Positions 56,063 to 64,000 of a stretch of 64,000 bases of DNA are shown one piece after another (position 1 is the first letter of the stretch; every line of letters begins with the position of its first letter). The notes beneath the pieces are model-generated. The model searched no databases. It was given only the letters and a program-made list of their open reading frames with translations, and was not told the DNA's origin. The DNA lies in NCBI RefSeq assembly GCF_016745425.1, contig NZ_JAERVK010000016.1, positions 1 through 64,000 on the forward strand, written 5' to 3'. A program made the position numbers and the translations under genes. The DNA is from Candidatus Methylomicrobium oryzae (GTDB lineage: Bacteria > Pseudomonadota > Gammaproteobacteria > Methylococcales > Methylomonadaceae).

Positions 56063-56182
56063 TTACAAACTGATTGAGCTAGATGTGCCTGGTCTTTGTT
56101 TTTCACCGTCTTGCGGATCCAGGCAGCCAGTCAAACCAACAATTGTCAGAGTCAAAGCCAGAAGTGCTAATGCTTTCTTCAT
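56063..56182 (-). CDS. 39-residue lipoprotein (paralogue 1)
   Basis: The sequence is MKKALALLALTLTIVGLTGC followed by LDPQDGEKQRPGTSSSISL. Residues 1-19 are a lipoprotein signal with lipobox LTGC, so the mature product is only a 20-residue acylated peptide. GGAGG precedes the ATG by 8 bases. Its neighbour (56305-56424) is a clear duplicate: MKK, the lipobox region IVGLTGC, DPQDG, KQRP and the final SL are identical. I know no named family; entericidins are of similar size but do not share this sequence. Own promoter and 5' hairpin upstream, terminator downstream. Confidence 0.8.
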   Translation of the reverse strand: MKKALALLALTLTIVGLTGCLDPQDGEKQRPGTSSSISL

Positions 56183-56224
56183 AATAATATCCTCCACAGT
56201 AGGTTGAATTATTTTTATAAGTGT

Positions 56225-56275
56225 GTGCGCTCAAGAGCACGATCACCTTATATCATGACTTTTTAATTGATGCAA
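56225..56275 (-). promoter_or_regulatory. promoter and 5' hairpin of lipoprotein paralogue 1
   Basis: On the minus strand TTGCAT (56275-56270), a 17-bp spacer and TATAAG (56252-56247). Transcription should begin near 56240, where the hairpin GTGCTCTTGAGCGCAC (56240-56225) starts. The mRNA would then have a stem-loop at its very 5' end, as in stabilised transcripts such as ompA. Confidence 0.6.
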
Positions 56276-56304
56276 TAAGACAAACCGAACTTTCAGTTGC
56301 TCAA

Positions 56305-56424
56305 TTAGAGAGAAACGTGAGATGCACCTTCTGGTCTTTGTTTAGAACCGTCTTGTGGATCCATGCAGCCGGTCAGACCAACAATCATCAGAGCTACAGC
56401 CAGAACTGAAAGAACTTTCTTCAT
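56305..56424 (-). CDS. 39-residue lipoprotein (paralogue 2)
   Basis: The sequence is MKKVLSVLAVALMIVGLTGC followed by MDPQDGSKQRPEGASHVSL. It has the same design as paralogue 1: signal 1-19, lipobox LTGC, 20-residue mature peptide with Asp after the lipidated Cys at position +3 and a charged centre. GGAGG precedes the ATG by about 5 bases. The pair arose by tandem duplication that included promoter and leader. Function unknown. Confidence 0.8.
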   Translation of the reverse strand: MKKVLSVLAVALMIVGLTGCMDPQDGSKQRPEGASHVSL

Positions 56425-56460
56425 AATATCCTCCAAAAAAAATTTAAATTATTTTTATTT

Positions 56461-56509
56461 GTGCGCCAAAAGGCACGTAATTTATACCATGCCAATTCTA
56501 ATCACGCAA
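56461..56509 (-). promoter_or_regulatory. promoter and 5' hairpin of lipoprotein paralogue 2
   Basis: On the minus strand TTGCGT (56509-56504), a 17-bp spacer and TATAAA (56486-56481). The hairpin GTGCCTTTTGGCGCAC (56476-56461) begins four bases after the -10 box, so it would form the 5' end of the mRNA. The layout matches paralogue 1 exactly, though the inner stem pairs differ. Confidence 0.6.
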
Positions 56510-56537
56510 TAAAAAATAGACCGGCACGGCGACTGCT

Positions 56538-58442
56538 TCATAGTTCGTTGATATTGCTGGGCAACTCTATCGAGATCACACCGCTCTTCCATCTCGCCGT
56601 CCCGATCTCAAACCAGGGCGAGGCGAGATTTTTATGCAGCTGATCCTCGACCCACTCCGTCGGCGCATCGATTTTTTTCATCTTCAGATGGAAAACCGTC
56701 CGATCGAGCGGTAAACCGATTTTTTGCCCCCAGAATGCGGTCACCTTCATAATGAATTTTTTCAGCCGCGTCTCGTTGACCGTCGGCGTCACCGCAATAT
56801 TCGCCCACATCGAATGCACCCGTCCCCAGTTCGGCGCCAGCAGCCTGCCCTGCTCGTTCACGAACGGCAGCCATTGCTCGCGGCCTTGCGCGTCGGTATA
56901 AGTGATCCCGATGATCCGGTCGTAGCCGGCAAAATGATCATGCAGATACAAGGCATGCGGTGCAATCCCTAAAAACAGCTGGGAAACCGAGATCAGCTCG
57001 TTGCTGCCTTTGATCACGGCCGCCAACACCGGACTTTCGGACTTGTTCCATTTAAAGCGGTACAAGATGCCGTAATGGAGTGTGCTGTTCAACTGCAGCA
57101 GCACAATCGCGACCAGGATTTTCGCGAGTTTCCGAGCAAAGGCCTTCGGTTTCTGTCCGGCGTATTCCTCGAACACCTGGTGGTAAAAAGTCCGGTCCGG
57201 CAAAGGGGTCGAAACGGCGCACTCTTCCGTACAGGTCACGCGGGCACGGGTATCGGCGATTTGCCGGTATTTTCTCGCGGCCAGATGATAAATGCCGGGC
57301 AGCTTCAGCATAAAGCCGAGTAGACTCGGATAACGCATCTTGATCAAAATTTGGATATAGGTATCCAGTCCGGCGTAGAGCCGGTTTTCCCGATCCAGCG
57401 CATACAGGTCTTTCAGCAGTTCTTCCTGGCTCAGCGCGCTCAACGCTGAATATTGCCCGGCATGTTCCTGCGCGCTTTTGAAATCAATGCGCCGGAAAAT
57501 ATCGAAATGGTTTAGGAACAGCACGGTCCGGTTGCAGAGCGGGCAAAGCTGGTCGTAAAACACGGTCAACAACGGTTCCCGTGCGATAAAAATTTGGCCG
57601 ATTCGCCGCCACCAGCTGAAGGGCACCAGCAGCGTGTAGAAGCTCAGCATTCCCAACCCGAACGGATAAATGTTCAGCGACAGCGTAATTCCGAGGTGCA
57701 GGCCGATGCCGATGAACAAATACAGGGGACGTAAGCACCGGTGATTGAAGAAAAATAAAAACGTAAACTGGAAAACGATGATCGTATAGCCGAACGCTTT
57801 GACCAGATGCTCCTGGTTCAGCAAGAACGACATGTCCAATGCGGAAACATAATAAGGCTGCGTCGAAGGCAGCCACGAGCCCAGGCCGTTGCGCCAATGC
57901 TCGGCAAACAGTTTATGGATCGCCGAATCGAAATACAAAAAGCCGAGGCAGATCAGGACCGGCAGGTAATAGGTCAGCGACGACACCAAGGGTTCGGGAT
58001 AGCTGCGGTAATGCCGGAACGGCGTGCCGAGCTTGCGGCGCAGCGCATCGATCGCAAACGCGCGGTCGCCCGGCATGAACAGCAGGAAAAAATTGGCCCC
58101 GGTCATAAACATGTCGAAACCGCCGTCGAAATCGCGCTGCATCGGCGTGAAGTTGACGAACACGATCCAGAACAGGTAATTCGCAAGCAGCGAGAACCGG
58201 TAACGGTAGCCGATCGCAACGAAAAACGCGACCAACGCCCACAGCCCCAGAAAGAACGGAATCGTCGGAAATTCGACGTCGATAAAAGGGATCGGATCGA
58301 AAATCAGATGATTGAAATAAATTAAAAACAGGACTTCCTGAAGGGTGACCAAGCCGTACAAAATCCGGAACAGGCCAATGCCGGTTGCGGGAACCTGCTT
58401 GGCGTGCAGCCGATTGATCAGCGAGAGAATAAATTGAAACAT
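56538..58442 (-). CDS. HTTM-domain membrane protein fused to a DUF393 thioredoxin-like domain
   Basis: A 634-residue inner-membrane protein. Residues about 1-285 have several membrane helices with the HTTM pattern (ATGIGLFRILYGLVTLQEVLF, AGANFFLLFMPGDRAFAIDA, ALDMSFLLNQEHLVKAFGY), the region related to vitamin K-dependent gamma-carboxylase. Residues about 290-410 are a DUF393/DCC domain with TVFYDQLCPLCNRTVLFLNH, a CxxC thiol pair. Residues 430-634 contain one or two further helices and an extracytoplasmic part. The reaction is unknown: the fusion suggests a redox-linked membrane modification, not proven carboxylation. It is followed on the same strand by the two small lipoprotein genes, which have their own promoters. 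Confidence 0.82.
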   Translation of the reverse strand: MFQFILSLINRLHAKQVPATGIGLFRILYGLVTLQEVLFLIYFNHLIFDPIPFIDVEFPTIPFFLGLWALVAFFVAIGYRYRFSLLANYLFWIVFVNFTPMQRDFDGGFDMFMTGANFFLLFMPGDRAFAIDALRRKLGTPFRHYRSYPEPLVSSLTYYLPVLICLGFLYFDSAIHKLFAEHWRNGLGSWLPSTQPYYVSALDMSFLLNQEHLVKAFGYTIIVFQFTFLFFFNHRCLRPLYLFIGIGLHLGITLSLNIYPFGLGMLSFYTLLVPFSWWRRIGQIFIAREPLLTVFYDQLCPLCNRTVLFLNHFDIFRRIDFKSAQEHAGQYSALSALSQEELLKDLYALDRENRLYAGLDTYIQILIKMRYPSLLGFMLKLPGIYHLAARKYRQIADTRARVTCTEECAVSTPLPDRTFYHQVFEEYAGQKPKAFARKLAKILVAIVLLQLNSTLHYGILYRFKWNKSESPVLAAVIKGSNELISVSQLFLGIAPHALYLHDHFAGYDRIIGITYTDAQGREQWLPFVNEQGRLLAPNWGRVHSMWANIAVTPTVNETRLKKFIMKVTAFWGQKIGLPLDRTVFHLKMKKIDAPTEWVEDQLHKNLASPWFEIGTARWKSGVISIELPSNINEL

Positions 58443-58753
58443 GCGGTTGACAGGGTTACTCGAAATGGGCCGCTACAATGCCAAGAATTGCGCAAAACAT
58501 CAAGCCCACAATAAAAGAAAGGTTATTAAAAGAGGGCGGATATTAGTCGAAGATCGTCGTCAGGCCCAAATGCAAATCCCGTAATGACCGCTTTTCCCAG
58601 AACTTTGATTGTCGCAGACGGCTGCCGAGAAAAAAAATTTGTTCCGAATCTCTCGCCTTTTGAAAAATCCGTTTCGGCCGAATTCGCGCACCCGAAATTG
58701 CCGGAACCTGTTGTAAACTTAGGCACGACCTTAAACGGCACGGGCGGACGGGA
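58443..58753. other. divergent intergenic region
   Basis: About 310 bp between the HTTM gene and the threonine dehydrogenase gene. It must hold both promoters; I can assign neither. GGACGGGA just before 58754 is a plausible ribosome site for the plus-strand gene. Confidence 0.3.
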
Positions 58754-59707
58754 ATGAAGAAAATATTGATCACAGGCGCAACCGGACAGATCGGCTCGGA
58801 ATTGACGCAGGTCTTGAGACAGTCATACGGCGCGGACAACGTACTTGCCGCTTCCAACCGGGAGCCTTCCGCCGACTTTACCGGAGCGGGTCCTTTTTAC
58901 CTGCTCGACGTGCGCAACGGCGACCGCCTCGAACACCTCGTCGCCGAACACCGCTGCGATACGATCTTCCATCTCGCCGCCCTGTTGTCCGCCGTCGCGG
59001 AAACCCGGCCGCAGGAGGCCTGGGACGTCAACATGAACGGTCTGCTCAACGTGCTCGAAGCTGCCCGGACACACCGTTGCGCGGTGTTTTTCCCGAGTTC
59101 GATCGGCGCCTTCGGCCCCGGTACGCCGGCCGTCGATACGCCGCAGGACACGCTGCAGCGGCCGACGACGATCTACGGGATCACCAAGGTATCCGGCGAA
59201 CTGTTGTGCGACTATTATTACCGCCGCTTCGGCGTCGACACGCGCGGCCTGCGCTATCCGGGACTGATCTCGAGCGAAGCGCTGCCGGGCGGCGGTTCGA
59301 CCGACTATGCGGTCGAAATTTTCTATGCGGCTCTAACTAGCCGGCATTACGATTGTTTTTTGAGCGCCGACACGCAGCTCGATATGATGTACATGCCCGA
59401 TGCGATCGATGCTGCGCTCAAACTGATGAACACGGCCCCCGACAAACTGCGCCACCGGAATGCGTTCAATGTGACAGCGATGAGTTTCACGCCGGCGGAG
59501 CTGGCCGCCGAAATCCGGAAACACATTCCCGACTTCACGATCGGCTACCGGGTCGACCCGGTCCGCCAGGCGATCGCTTCCTCCTGGCCGCGGCACATGA
59601 ACGACAGCGCCGCCCGCACCGAATGGGACTGGCAGCCGCGCTTCGACGCGGCCGCGATGGTCAAGGATATGCTCGATAAAATCGCAGTCAAACTGCAAAA
59701 AAGCTAA
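58754..59707 (+). CDS. SDR-type L-threonine 3-dehydrogenase
   Basis: A 317-residue NAD-dependent enzyme of the UDP-galactose-epimerase-like SDR fold. The coenzyme motif is ILITGATGQIGSEL. FPSSIGAFG and YGITKVSGELLCDYYY give the Ser and Tyr-x3-Lys. LRYPGLISSEALPGGGSTDY and YAVEIFYAAL, with MMYMPDAIDA, are hallmarks of the SDR-type threonine dehydrogenases. It oxidises L-threonine to 2-amino-3-oxobutanoate, which the next enzyme splits. This is a different fold from the zinc-dependent MDR Tdh of E. coli. Confidence 0.87.
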   Translation: MKKILITGATGQIGSELTQVLRQSYGADNVLAASNREPSADFTGAGPFYLLDVRNGDRLEHLVAEHRCDTIFHLAALLSAVAETRPQEAWDVNMNGLLNVLEAARTHRCAVFFPSSIGAFGPGTPAVDTPQDTLQRPTTIYGITKVSGELLCDYYYRRFGVDTRGLRYPGLISSEALPGGGSTDYAVEIFYAALTSRHYDCFLSADTQLDMMYMPDAIDAALKLMNTAPDKLRHRNAFNVTAMSFTPAELAAEIRKHIPDFTIGYRVDPVRQAIASSWPRHMNDSAARTEWDWQPRFDAAAMVKDMLDKIAVKLQKS

Positions 59708-59719
59708 CCGGAGATCACG

Positions 59720-60943
59720 ATGACGCTGGCAAGAATCGAAACGCTGTTGAACGATAAAGTCCAGGCATTGCGGGCACAGGGTGTCGGCAAAGGACAGGAA
59801 AAGCCAATCGCCGGAATCCGGCCCGCGGCGGACGGCTTCGGGCCGCGTTATCTGTTGGAAGGCGCGGGCGATACGCCGTATCTCAGGATGAATTCGAACG
59901 CTTATCTGGGCCTCGGGCTCGACCCGCGCGTGATCCGGAGCGAGGCCGAAGCGGCCGACCGCTTCGGCGCAGGCCCGGGCGCGGTCCGCTTCATCAGCGG
60001 CACCTACCGGCCGCATGTCGCACTCGAAAAAAAGCTGGCCGCATTCCACGGACGCGAAGCCGCGATGCTGTTCAGCGCAGCCTACGCGACGATGCTCGGG
60101 GTACTGCCGCAACTGATCGCGGAAGAAACGCTGGTGGTCAGCGATGCGCTGAATCATAACTGCATCATCAACGCGATCCGCCTCGCCCAGCCGGCCCGGA
60201 AAGAAGTGTTTGCGCACGGCGACCTCGACGCGCTAGACCACATCCTTGCCTCCCACCGAGGCCGGTTCAAACGCGTCTGTGTGATCACCGACGGCGTGTT
60301 CAGTATGCGCGGCGACCATGCGGATCTTGCTGAAATCGAGACGGTCTGCAGGCGACACGAAGACGCTTACGAACAGGGTATCATCACGCTGGCCGACGAT
60401 TCGCATGGGGTCGGCGCCTTCGGACGGACCGGCCGGGGCACCGAGGAGGTTACCGGCGGCAAGGCCGACGTACTGATCGGCACGCTCGGCAAGGCATTCG
60501 GCGTGAACGGCGGCTATGTCGCCTCCAGCGCCGCCGTAATCGCCTATCTCCGCGAAAGCGCACCGCTGTATATCTATTCCAACCCGATCACGCCCGGGGA
60601 AGCGGCAGCGGCCCTGACCGCCCTGCAAATCGTCGACAGTCACGAAGGTTTGGATTTGCTGGAAAAATTGCGCCGGCTGAGCCTCGGCCTGCGGGCCGGC
60701 CTGGAACGCCTGGGCTTCGAGACGCTGCCCGGCGAGCATCCGATCGTGCCGATCCTGGTCCGCGACACGACCGCCACCGCCGCGTTGGCCGAACATCTTT
60801 TCACGCACGGGATCTTGGCGACCGGTCTGAACTATCCGGTGATACCGAAAGGCGAAGAAGAAATCCGGCTGCAGGTATCGGCAAATCATACCGAAAAGGA
60901 TCTCGGTTTTCTGCTTGAGGTATTGGGCCATTTCAAACGGTAG
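59720..60943 (+). CDS. kbl: glycine C-acetyltransferase (2-amino-3-ketobutyrate CoA ligase)
   Basis: A 407-residue PLP-dependent alpha-oxoamine synthase. The Schiff-base Lys is K258 in IGTLGKAFGVNGGYVA; LADDSHGVGAFGRTGRG provides the PLP Asp and His, and VSDALNHNCIINAIRL is also typical. With the dehydrogenase 12 bp upstream it completes threonine breakdown to glycine and acetyl-CoA. Related enzymes make aminolevulinate or 8-amino-7-oxononanoate, but the neighbour supports this assignment. Confidence 0.87.
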   Translation: MTLARIETLLNDKVQALRAQGVGKGQEKPIAGIRPAADGFGPRYLLEGAGDTPYLRMNSNAYLGLGLDPRVIRSEAEAADRFGAGPGAVRFISGTYRPHVALEKKLAAFHGREAAMLFSAAYATMLGVLPQLIAEETLVVSDALNHNCIINAIRLAQPARKEVFAHGDLDALDHILASHRGRFKRVCVITDGVFSMRGDHADLAEIETVCRRHEDAYEQGIITLADDSHGVGAFGRTGRGTEEVTGGKADVLIGTLGKAFGVNGGYVASSAAVIAYLRESAPLYIYSNPITPGEAAAALTALQIVDSHEGLDLLEKLRRLSLGLRAGLERLGFETLPGEHPIVPILVRDTTATAALAEHLFTHGILATGLNYPVIPKGEEEIRLQVSANHTEKDLGFLLEVLGHFKR

Positions 60944-61125
60944 AGATTCCGTCCGCATTTAGGCCCTTGAAGAAATAAAGTTTTATACCGGATTTACCCA
61001 GCCCCATCCCCATCGGCCGAAATAAATTTCTCGCCCGCTTGCCGTTCCTGAAGGGCTCGTTTAACATGCCCGCTTTAAGCAACTCTGCCTCCAACTGCTT
61101 CCGAATCCGAAGAAGGACAAGCCCC

Positions 61126-63528
61126 ATGAAACCATTTCGTAAGCCGGACGCATCCGGCACCACGGCGCGCAAATCCTCGAAAATTCCCGCTTTCATTCCG
61201 GCTGCGGCGCTGACGGCGCTGGTCGGCTGCGCGGCGACCAGCGTTTCGGAACTGAACGATCCGAACGCGACGGCCGGCTACGATCCGAAAGACACCGACA
61301 AGCTGTTCGTAGTGGACTGCCTGTTGCCGGGGCAGGTCCGCAAACTCGGCGCAAAGGCGATGTATCTGACCGCGCGCCGACCGATCCAGACTACCGCCGG
61401 CGACTGCGAAATGCGCGGCGGCGAATACGTCGCCTACGACCGCGCGAATGCGGCTACATCGCTGAAGATCTGGCTGCCGCAGGCGCAGCAGGGCGATCCG
61501 GAAGCGATGGTGAAGGTCGGCGAGATTTACGAAAAAGGCCTCGGCGGAATGGCCGATCCGAAGCTGGCCGCCGAATGGTATTTGAAGGCGGCCGAAAAGG
61601 GCAATTCGCAGGCGCAGATCAACCTGGGCTACCTGTACGAAAAGGGTCTCGGCGTCAAACAGGACAAAGCTACCGCATTGAACTGGTACCGCAAGGCCTC
61701 CGGCTTGGCCGGCTCCGATTTGCAGTTTTCGAGCGTGATCGAGGCCAATTACCAGCAGCAGCTCAGCCAACTGCGCGAAGCATCGCAAGGCTACAAAGAG
61801 GAAGCCGAAAACCTGCGCGCCCAACTGGATGCCACCCGCCAACAGCTCACCGAGCAAAAACAGCAGTCGAAAACGATCGAGCGGCAGCTCGACGAAACCC
61901 GCAGCCGGCTGAAACAGGAAAAAGGCAAAGCCGGCCGCAACGAAGCGCTGATCCAATCGCTGCAGCAGGAAGTCGATGCCAAACAGTCCGATCTTAAAAG
62001 CCAGCGGCAACAGGTTTCCCAGCTCGAAAAACAGTTGAAGGCAGAAGAAAGGCAAATCAAGAGCCGGCCGCAACCCCAAACGACCGCTCGCCAGGAAACG
62101 GCAGCCCCCGAAACCGAAGAGCCCGGGCAGGTCGAAGAACCGCAAACCCAGGCTTCGGAAAACCGGCTGGTCGACCTGGAAGCCCGCCTGAAAGCGCTCG
62201 AAACCGAGTACCAAGCCAATGCGGCCCATATCAACATGGAAGTCAGTACCATCGAAGAGAAGGCCGGACAGGCCGGCACGACGCAGGAAAAGCTGGCGGT
62301 CGAGACGCTGCGCAGCAAATTGTCCCGCTCGAAGAGCGAACTGATCGCGCAGGGCCGGCAGATCAAGGAACTGAAAAATGCGATCGCGAATGAAAAGCAT
62401 AATCTGGCCCAACCGTTGGCGGTCGCGCAGGGAGGGCCGGCAATCGAAATCCTCGATCCGCCGGTCAAGCTGACCCGGGGCACGGCGCCGAGTTTCCGCC
62501 TGCGTTCGGCGACCAAGATCAAGGAAATCGTCGGCCGGATTTCGTCGCCCGGTAGTTTGAAGAGCCTGAAAATCAATCAAATGACCGTCCAGCCCGACAA
62601 AGACGGCCTCTTCAAATCCGAAATCGAGATCGCGTCGGCCTCGACCCCGGTCAAGATCCTCGCGACCGACCGGCAAAACCGCCGCAGCCTGATCGCCTTC
62701 AACCTGCTTGCCCCAACCCGGACGGCAGCGCAGACCTTCGACGAAGCGCCGGAAAGCACCGTTTCAAGCACCTACCCGTCGGTCAATTTCGGCCGGTATT
62801 ACGCATTGATCATCGGCAACAACAATTATGCCAGCATGCCGACTTTGAATACGTCGGCAAACGACGCCAAAGCGGTGGATGAAGTCCTGCGCTCGCGCTA
62901 CGGCTTCAAGACCAAACTGCTGATCAACGCGAACCGGCACCAGATCATGACCGCCTTTAACGACCTGCGCCAGAACCTGACCGACCAGGACAATCTGCTG
63001 ATTTACTATGCGGGCCACGGCGAGATCGACAAAAGCGACGAAAGCGCCTATTGGCTGCCGACCGACGCCGAACCGAACAATACCGCCAACTGGCTGTCCA
63101 GCTTCAACGTGACCAAGTATCTGAACGTAATTCCGGCCAGGCATATTCTGGTCATCGCGGATTCGTGTTATTCGGGCGCCATGACGCAAGGCGCGATCGT
63201 CCGCCTGCCGAAGGACATGCCGGAAGACAAGCGCGAAAAATGGCTCAAGTTCATGATGAACCGCAAGGCCCGCACCGTCATGACATCGGGCGGCGAGGAA
63301 CCCGTGCTGGACTCCGGCGGCGGCAACCACTCGGTCTTTGCCAAGGCGCTGTTGGCCGCACTGAAGTCGAACAAGGGCATGATGGTCGATTACGAACTGT
63401 TCCGGATCGTTTCCGGCCAAGTCAAAAAATCCGCCTCGATGGTCGGCTTTCAACAATCGCCCGAATATTCCGCCTTGCAGCATGCCGGACATGAAGGCAG
63501 TCCCTTCTTCTTCGTACCGAAAGGTTAA
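61126..63528 (+). CDS. caspase-fold (peptidase C14) lipoprotein with Sel1 repeats and coiled coil
   Basis: An 800-residue protein from the ATG at 61126, with GAAGGA upstream; a frame from 61039 would hide the signal. A lipobox-like AALTALVGC ends a signal of about 35 residues. A Cys-bearing region follows, then about two Sel1 repeats (124-190: EAMVKVGEIYEKGLGG, AAEWYLKAAEKGNSQAQINL). A long Gln/Glu/Lys coiled coil (205-430) and a beta-rich segment (440-540) come next. A C14 caspase-like domain (about 555-790) has H631 in IYYAGHG and C681 in IADSCYSG, both intact. It is probably a periplasmic or membrane-tethered protease or protein-binding scaffold. The next gene encodes a Ser/Thr kinase, suggesting one signalling unit. 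Confidence 0.85.
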   Translation: MKPFRKPDASGTTARKSSKIPAFIPAAALTALVGCAATSVSELNDPNATAGYDPKDTDKLFVVDCLLPGQVRKLGAKAMYLTARRPIQTTAGDCEMRGGEYVAYDRANAATSLKIWLPQAQQGDPEAMVKVGEIYEKGLGGMADPKLAAEWYLKAAEKGNSQAQINLGYLYEKGLGVKQDKATALNWYRKASGLAGSDLQFSSVIEANYQQQLSQLREASQGYKEEAENLRAQLDATRQQLTEQKQQSKTIERQLDETRSRLKQEKGKAGRNEALIQSLQQEVDAKQSDLKSQRQQVSQLEKQLKAEERQIKSRPQPQTTARQETAAPETEEPGQVEEPQTQASENRLVDLEARLKALETEYQANAAHINMEVSTIEEKAGQAGTTQEKLAVETLRSKLSRSKSELIAQGRQIKELKNAIANEKHNLAQPLAVAQGGPAIEILDPPVKLTRGTAPSFRLRSATKIKEIVGRISSPGSLKSLKINQMTVQPDKDGLFKSEIEIASASTPVKILATDRQNRRSLIAFNLLAPTRTAAQTFDEAPESTVSSTYPSVNFGRYYALIIGNNNYASMPTLNTSANDAKAVDEVLRSRYGFKTKLLINANRHQIMTAFNDLRQNLTDQDNLLIYYAGHGEIDKSDESAYWLPTDAEPNNTANWLSSFNVTKYLNVIPARHILVIADSCYSGAMTQGAIVRLPKDMPEDKREKWLKFMMNRKARTVMTSGGEEPVLDSGGGNHSVFAKALLAALKSNKGMMVDYELFRIVSGQVKKSASMVGFQQSPEYSALQHAGHEGSPFFFVPKG

Positions 63529-63545
63529 CCCGATTCGAGCCGTTT

Positions 63546-64000
63546 ATGAGCGATCAAATCCCCGACGACAATGCCGATGATGCGACCCGGATTGCGCCGC
63601 GACCGCCTAATCCAGCAGCCACCCAAGCGGCGGCTTCGGCAAGGACGGCGGACACCCAGGATGCGGAGACGCGCTTGAGCGCTTCGTTTCGTACGCAGCC
63701 ATCGGCCCCGGAAGACGATGCGACGGTCATTGCCGCCGTCAAAACAGGGATTCAACCGTCGGCGTCCCCAAAACCGCCGAATGAAGATGCCGAGACAATC
63801 GTCGTAAATCCGGCGCCCGCTACGCCCGCGCCGTCCACCCGGCGCACCGCGGCGACGGCCAAAACGCTGAGTTTTTCCACCGGTTCGCCCTCGGCGCCGC
63901 TGACCATCGGCTCGGTGATCAAAGACCGTTTCGTGATCAAGGAAATCATCGGCTGCGGCGGCATGGGCACGGTATTTCGGGCCACCGATTTACGCCGGGA
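63546..64000 (+). CDS. Ser/Thr protein kinase, N-terminus (cut by window edge)
   Basis: A reading frame opens at the ATG at 63546, 17 bp after the caspase gene, and stays open to the window end (about 151 residues). Residues 1-115 are low-complexity, rich in Ala, Pro, Thr and Asp, with repeated acidic DDAT/DAET segments (DDATRIA, DAETRLS, DDATVIAA, DAETIVVN), candidates for phosphorylation or FHA binding. From about 120 it becomes a PknB-type kinase: GSVIKDRFVIKEIIGCGGMG, then TVFRATDLRR, the glycine-rich loop. The catalytic part lies outside the window. Confidence 0.8.
   Translation, partial: MSDQIPDDNADDATRIAPRPPNPAATQAAASARTADTQDAETRLSASFRTQPSAPEDDATVIAAVKTGIQPSASPKPPNEDAETIVVNPAPATPAPSTRRTAATAKTLSFSTGSPSAPLTIGSVIKDRFVIKEIIGCGGMGTVFRATDLRR

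Noticed and set aside
61075-62676. 533-residue minus-strand open frame
   Set aside because: Antisense to the caspase-fold gene; Leu/Phe/Arg-rich shadow of the Gln/Glu coiled-coil codons.

Overview
The window is bacterial and most likely from a gammaproteobacterium. The best clues are a complete Na+-translocating NADH:quinone reductase operon (nqrABCDEF) with a separate nqrM, Gram-negative envelope functions (an MscK-type channel, an LdtD-type L,D-transpeptidase, lipoproteins, an ABC-dependent O-polysaccharide locus), and REP-like hairpins. The gene mix resembles Methylococcales-type genomes, but no methane-oxidation or other diagnostic gene is present, so this placement is an inference. Housekeeping parts are GC-rich. 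The 5' accessory region (about 1.1-2.0 kb) and the polysaccharide island (about 36.5-44.7 kb) are visibly AT-rich, which suggests lateral acquisition.

Layout. At 0-9 kb lies an accessory zone: an integron-type attC site and one cassette gene, REP/MITE hairpins, a secreted Rhs/YD-repeat protein with a swapped C-terminal tip, a candidate immunity gene and an orphan toxin tail, then decayed material (IS5- and IS3-type transposase remnants, a dead AAA ATPase fragment) around a DUF1835-type gene. At 9-18.5 kb (mostly minus strand) are ndh-ycxB-like-dnaQ, a wrecked histidine kinase, a CBS-sbcB-MBOAT-SGNH O-acetylation group, nqrM and a DUF2845 protein. At 18.5-24.6 kb is the nqr operon with a strong terminator, followed by a divergent flavin reductase, an MscK-like channel and an L,D-transpeptidase.

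At 31.5-46.5 kb is a surface polysaccharide locus: dTDP-L-rhamnose synthesis (rfbBDAC), an ABC exporter (wzm/wzt with a C-terminal sugar-binding domain), large multidomain methyltransferase/HAD and WbsX/RgpF proteins, three further glycosyltransferases and an SDR protein. At 47-52 kb a tightly overlapping phosphorelay operon encodes a hybrid kinase, a lone receiver and an HPt-REC-REC-PAS-kinase, with no output domain.

At 52-56 kb a MmyB-type regulator is divergent from a methyltransferase with paired TACCCGT boxes, followed by a string of small single-gene units (methyltransferase, NTF2-like, cupin) separated by attC-like core pairs. At 56-58.5 kb are two paralogous 39-residue lipoproteins with matching promoters and 5' hairpins, and a HTTM/DUF393 membrane protein. 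At 58.7-61 kb an SDR-type threonine dehydrogenase and a glycine C-acetyltransferase form a threonine-degradation pair. At 61-64 kb a caspase-fold Sel1 lipoprotein precedes the start of a Ser/Thr protein kinase cut by the window edge. No rRNA, tRNA, CRISPR array, integron integrase or replication origin was seen.
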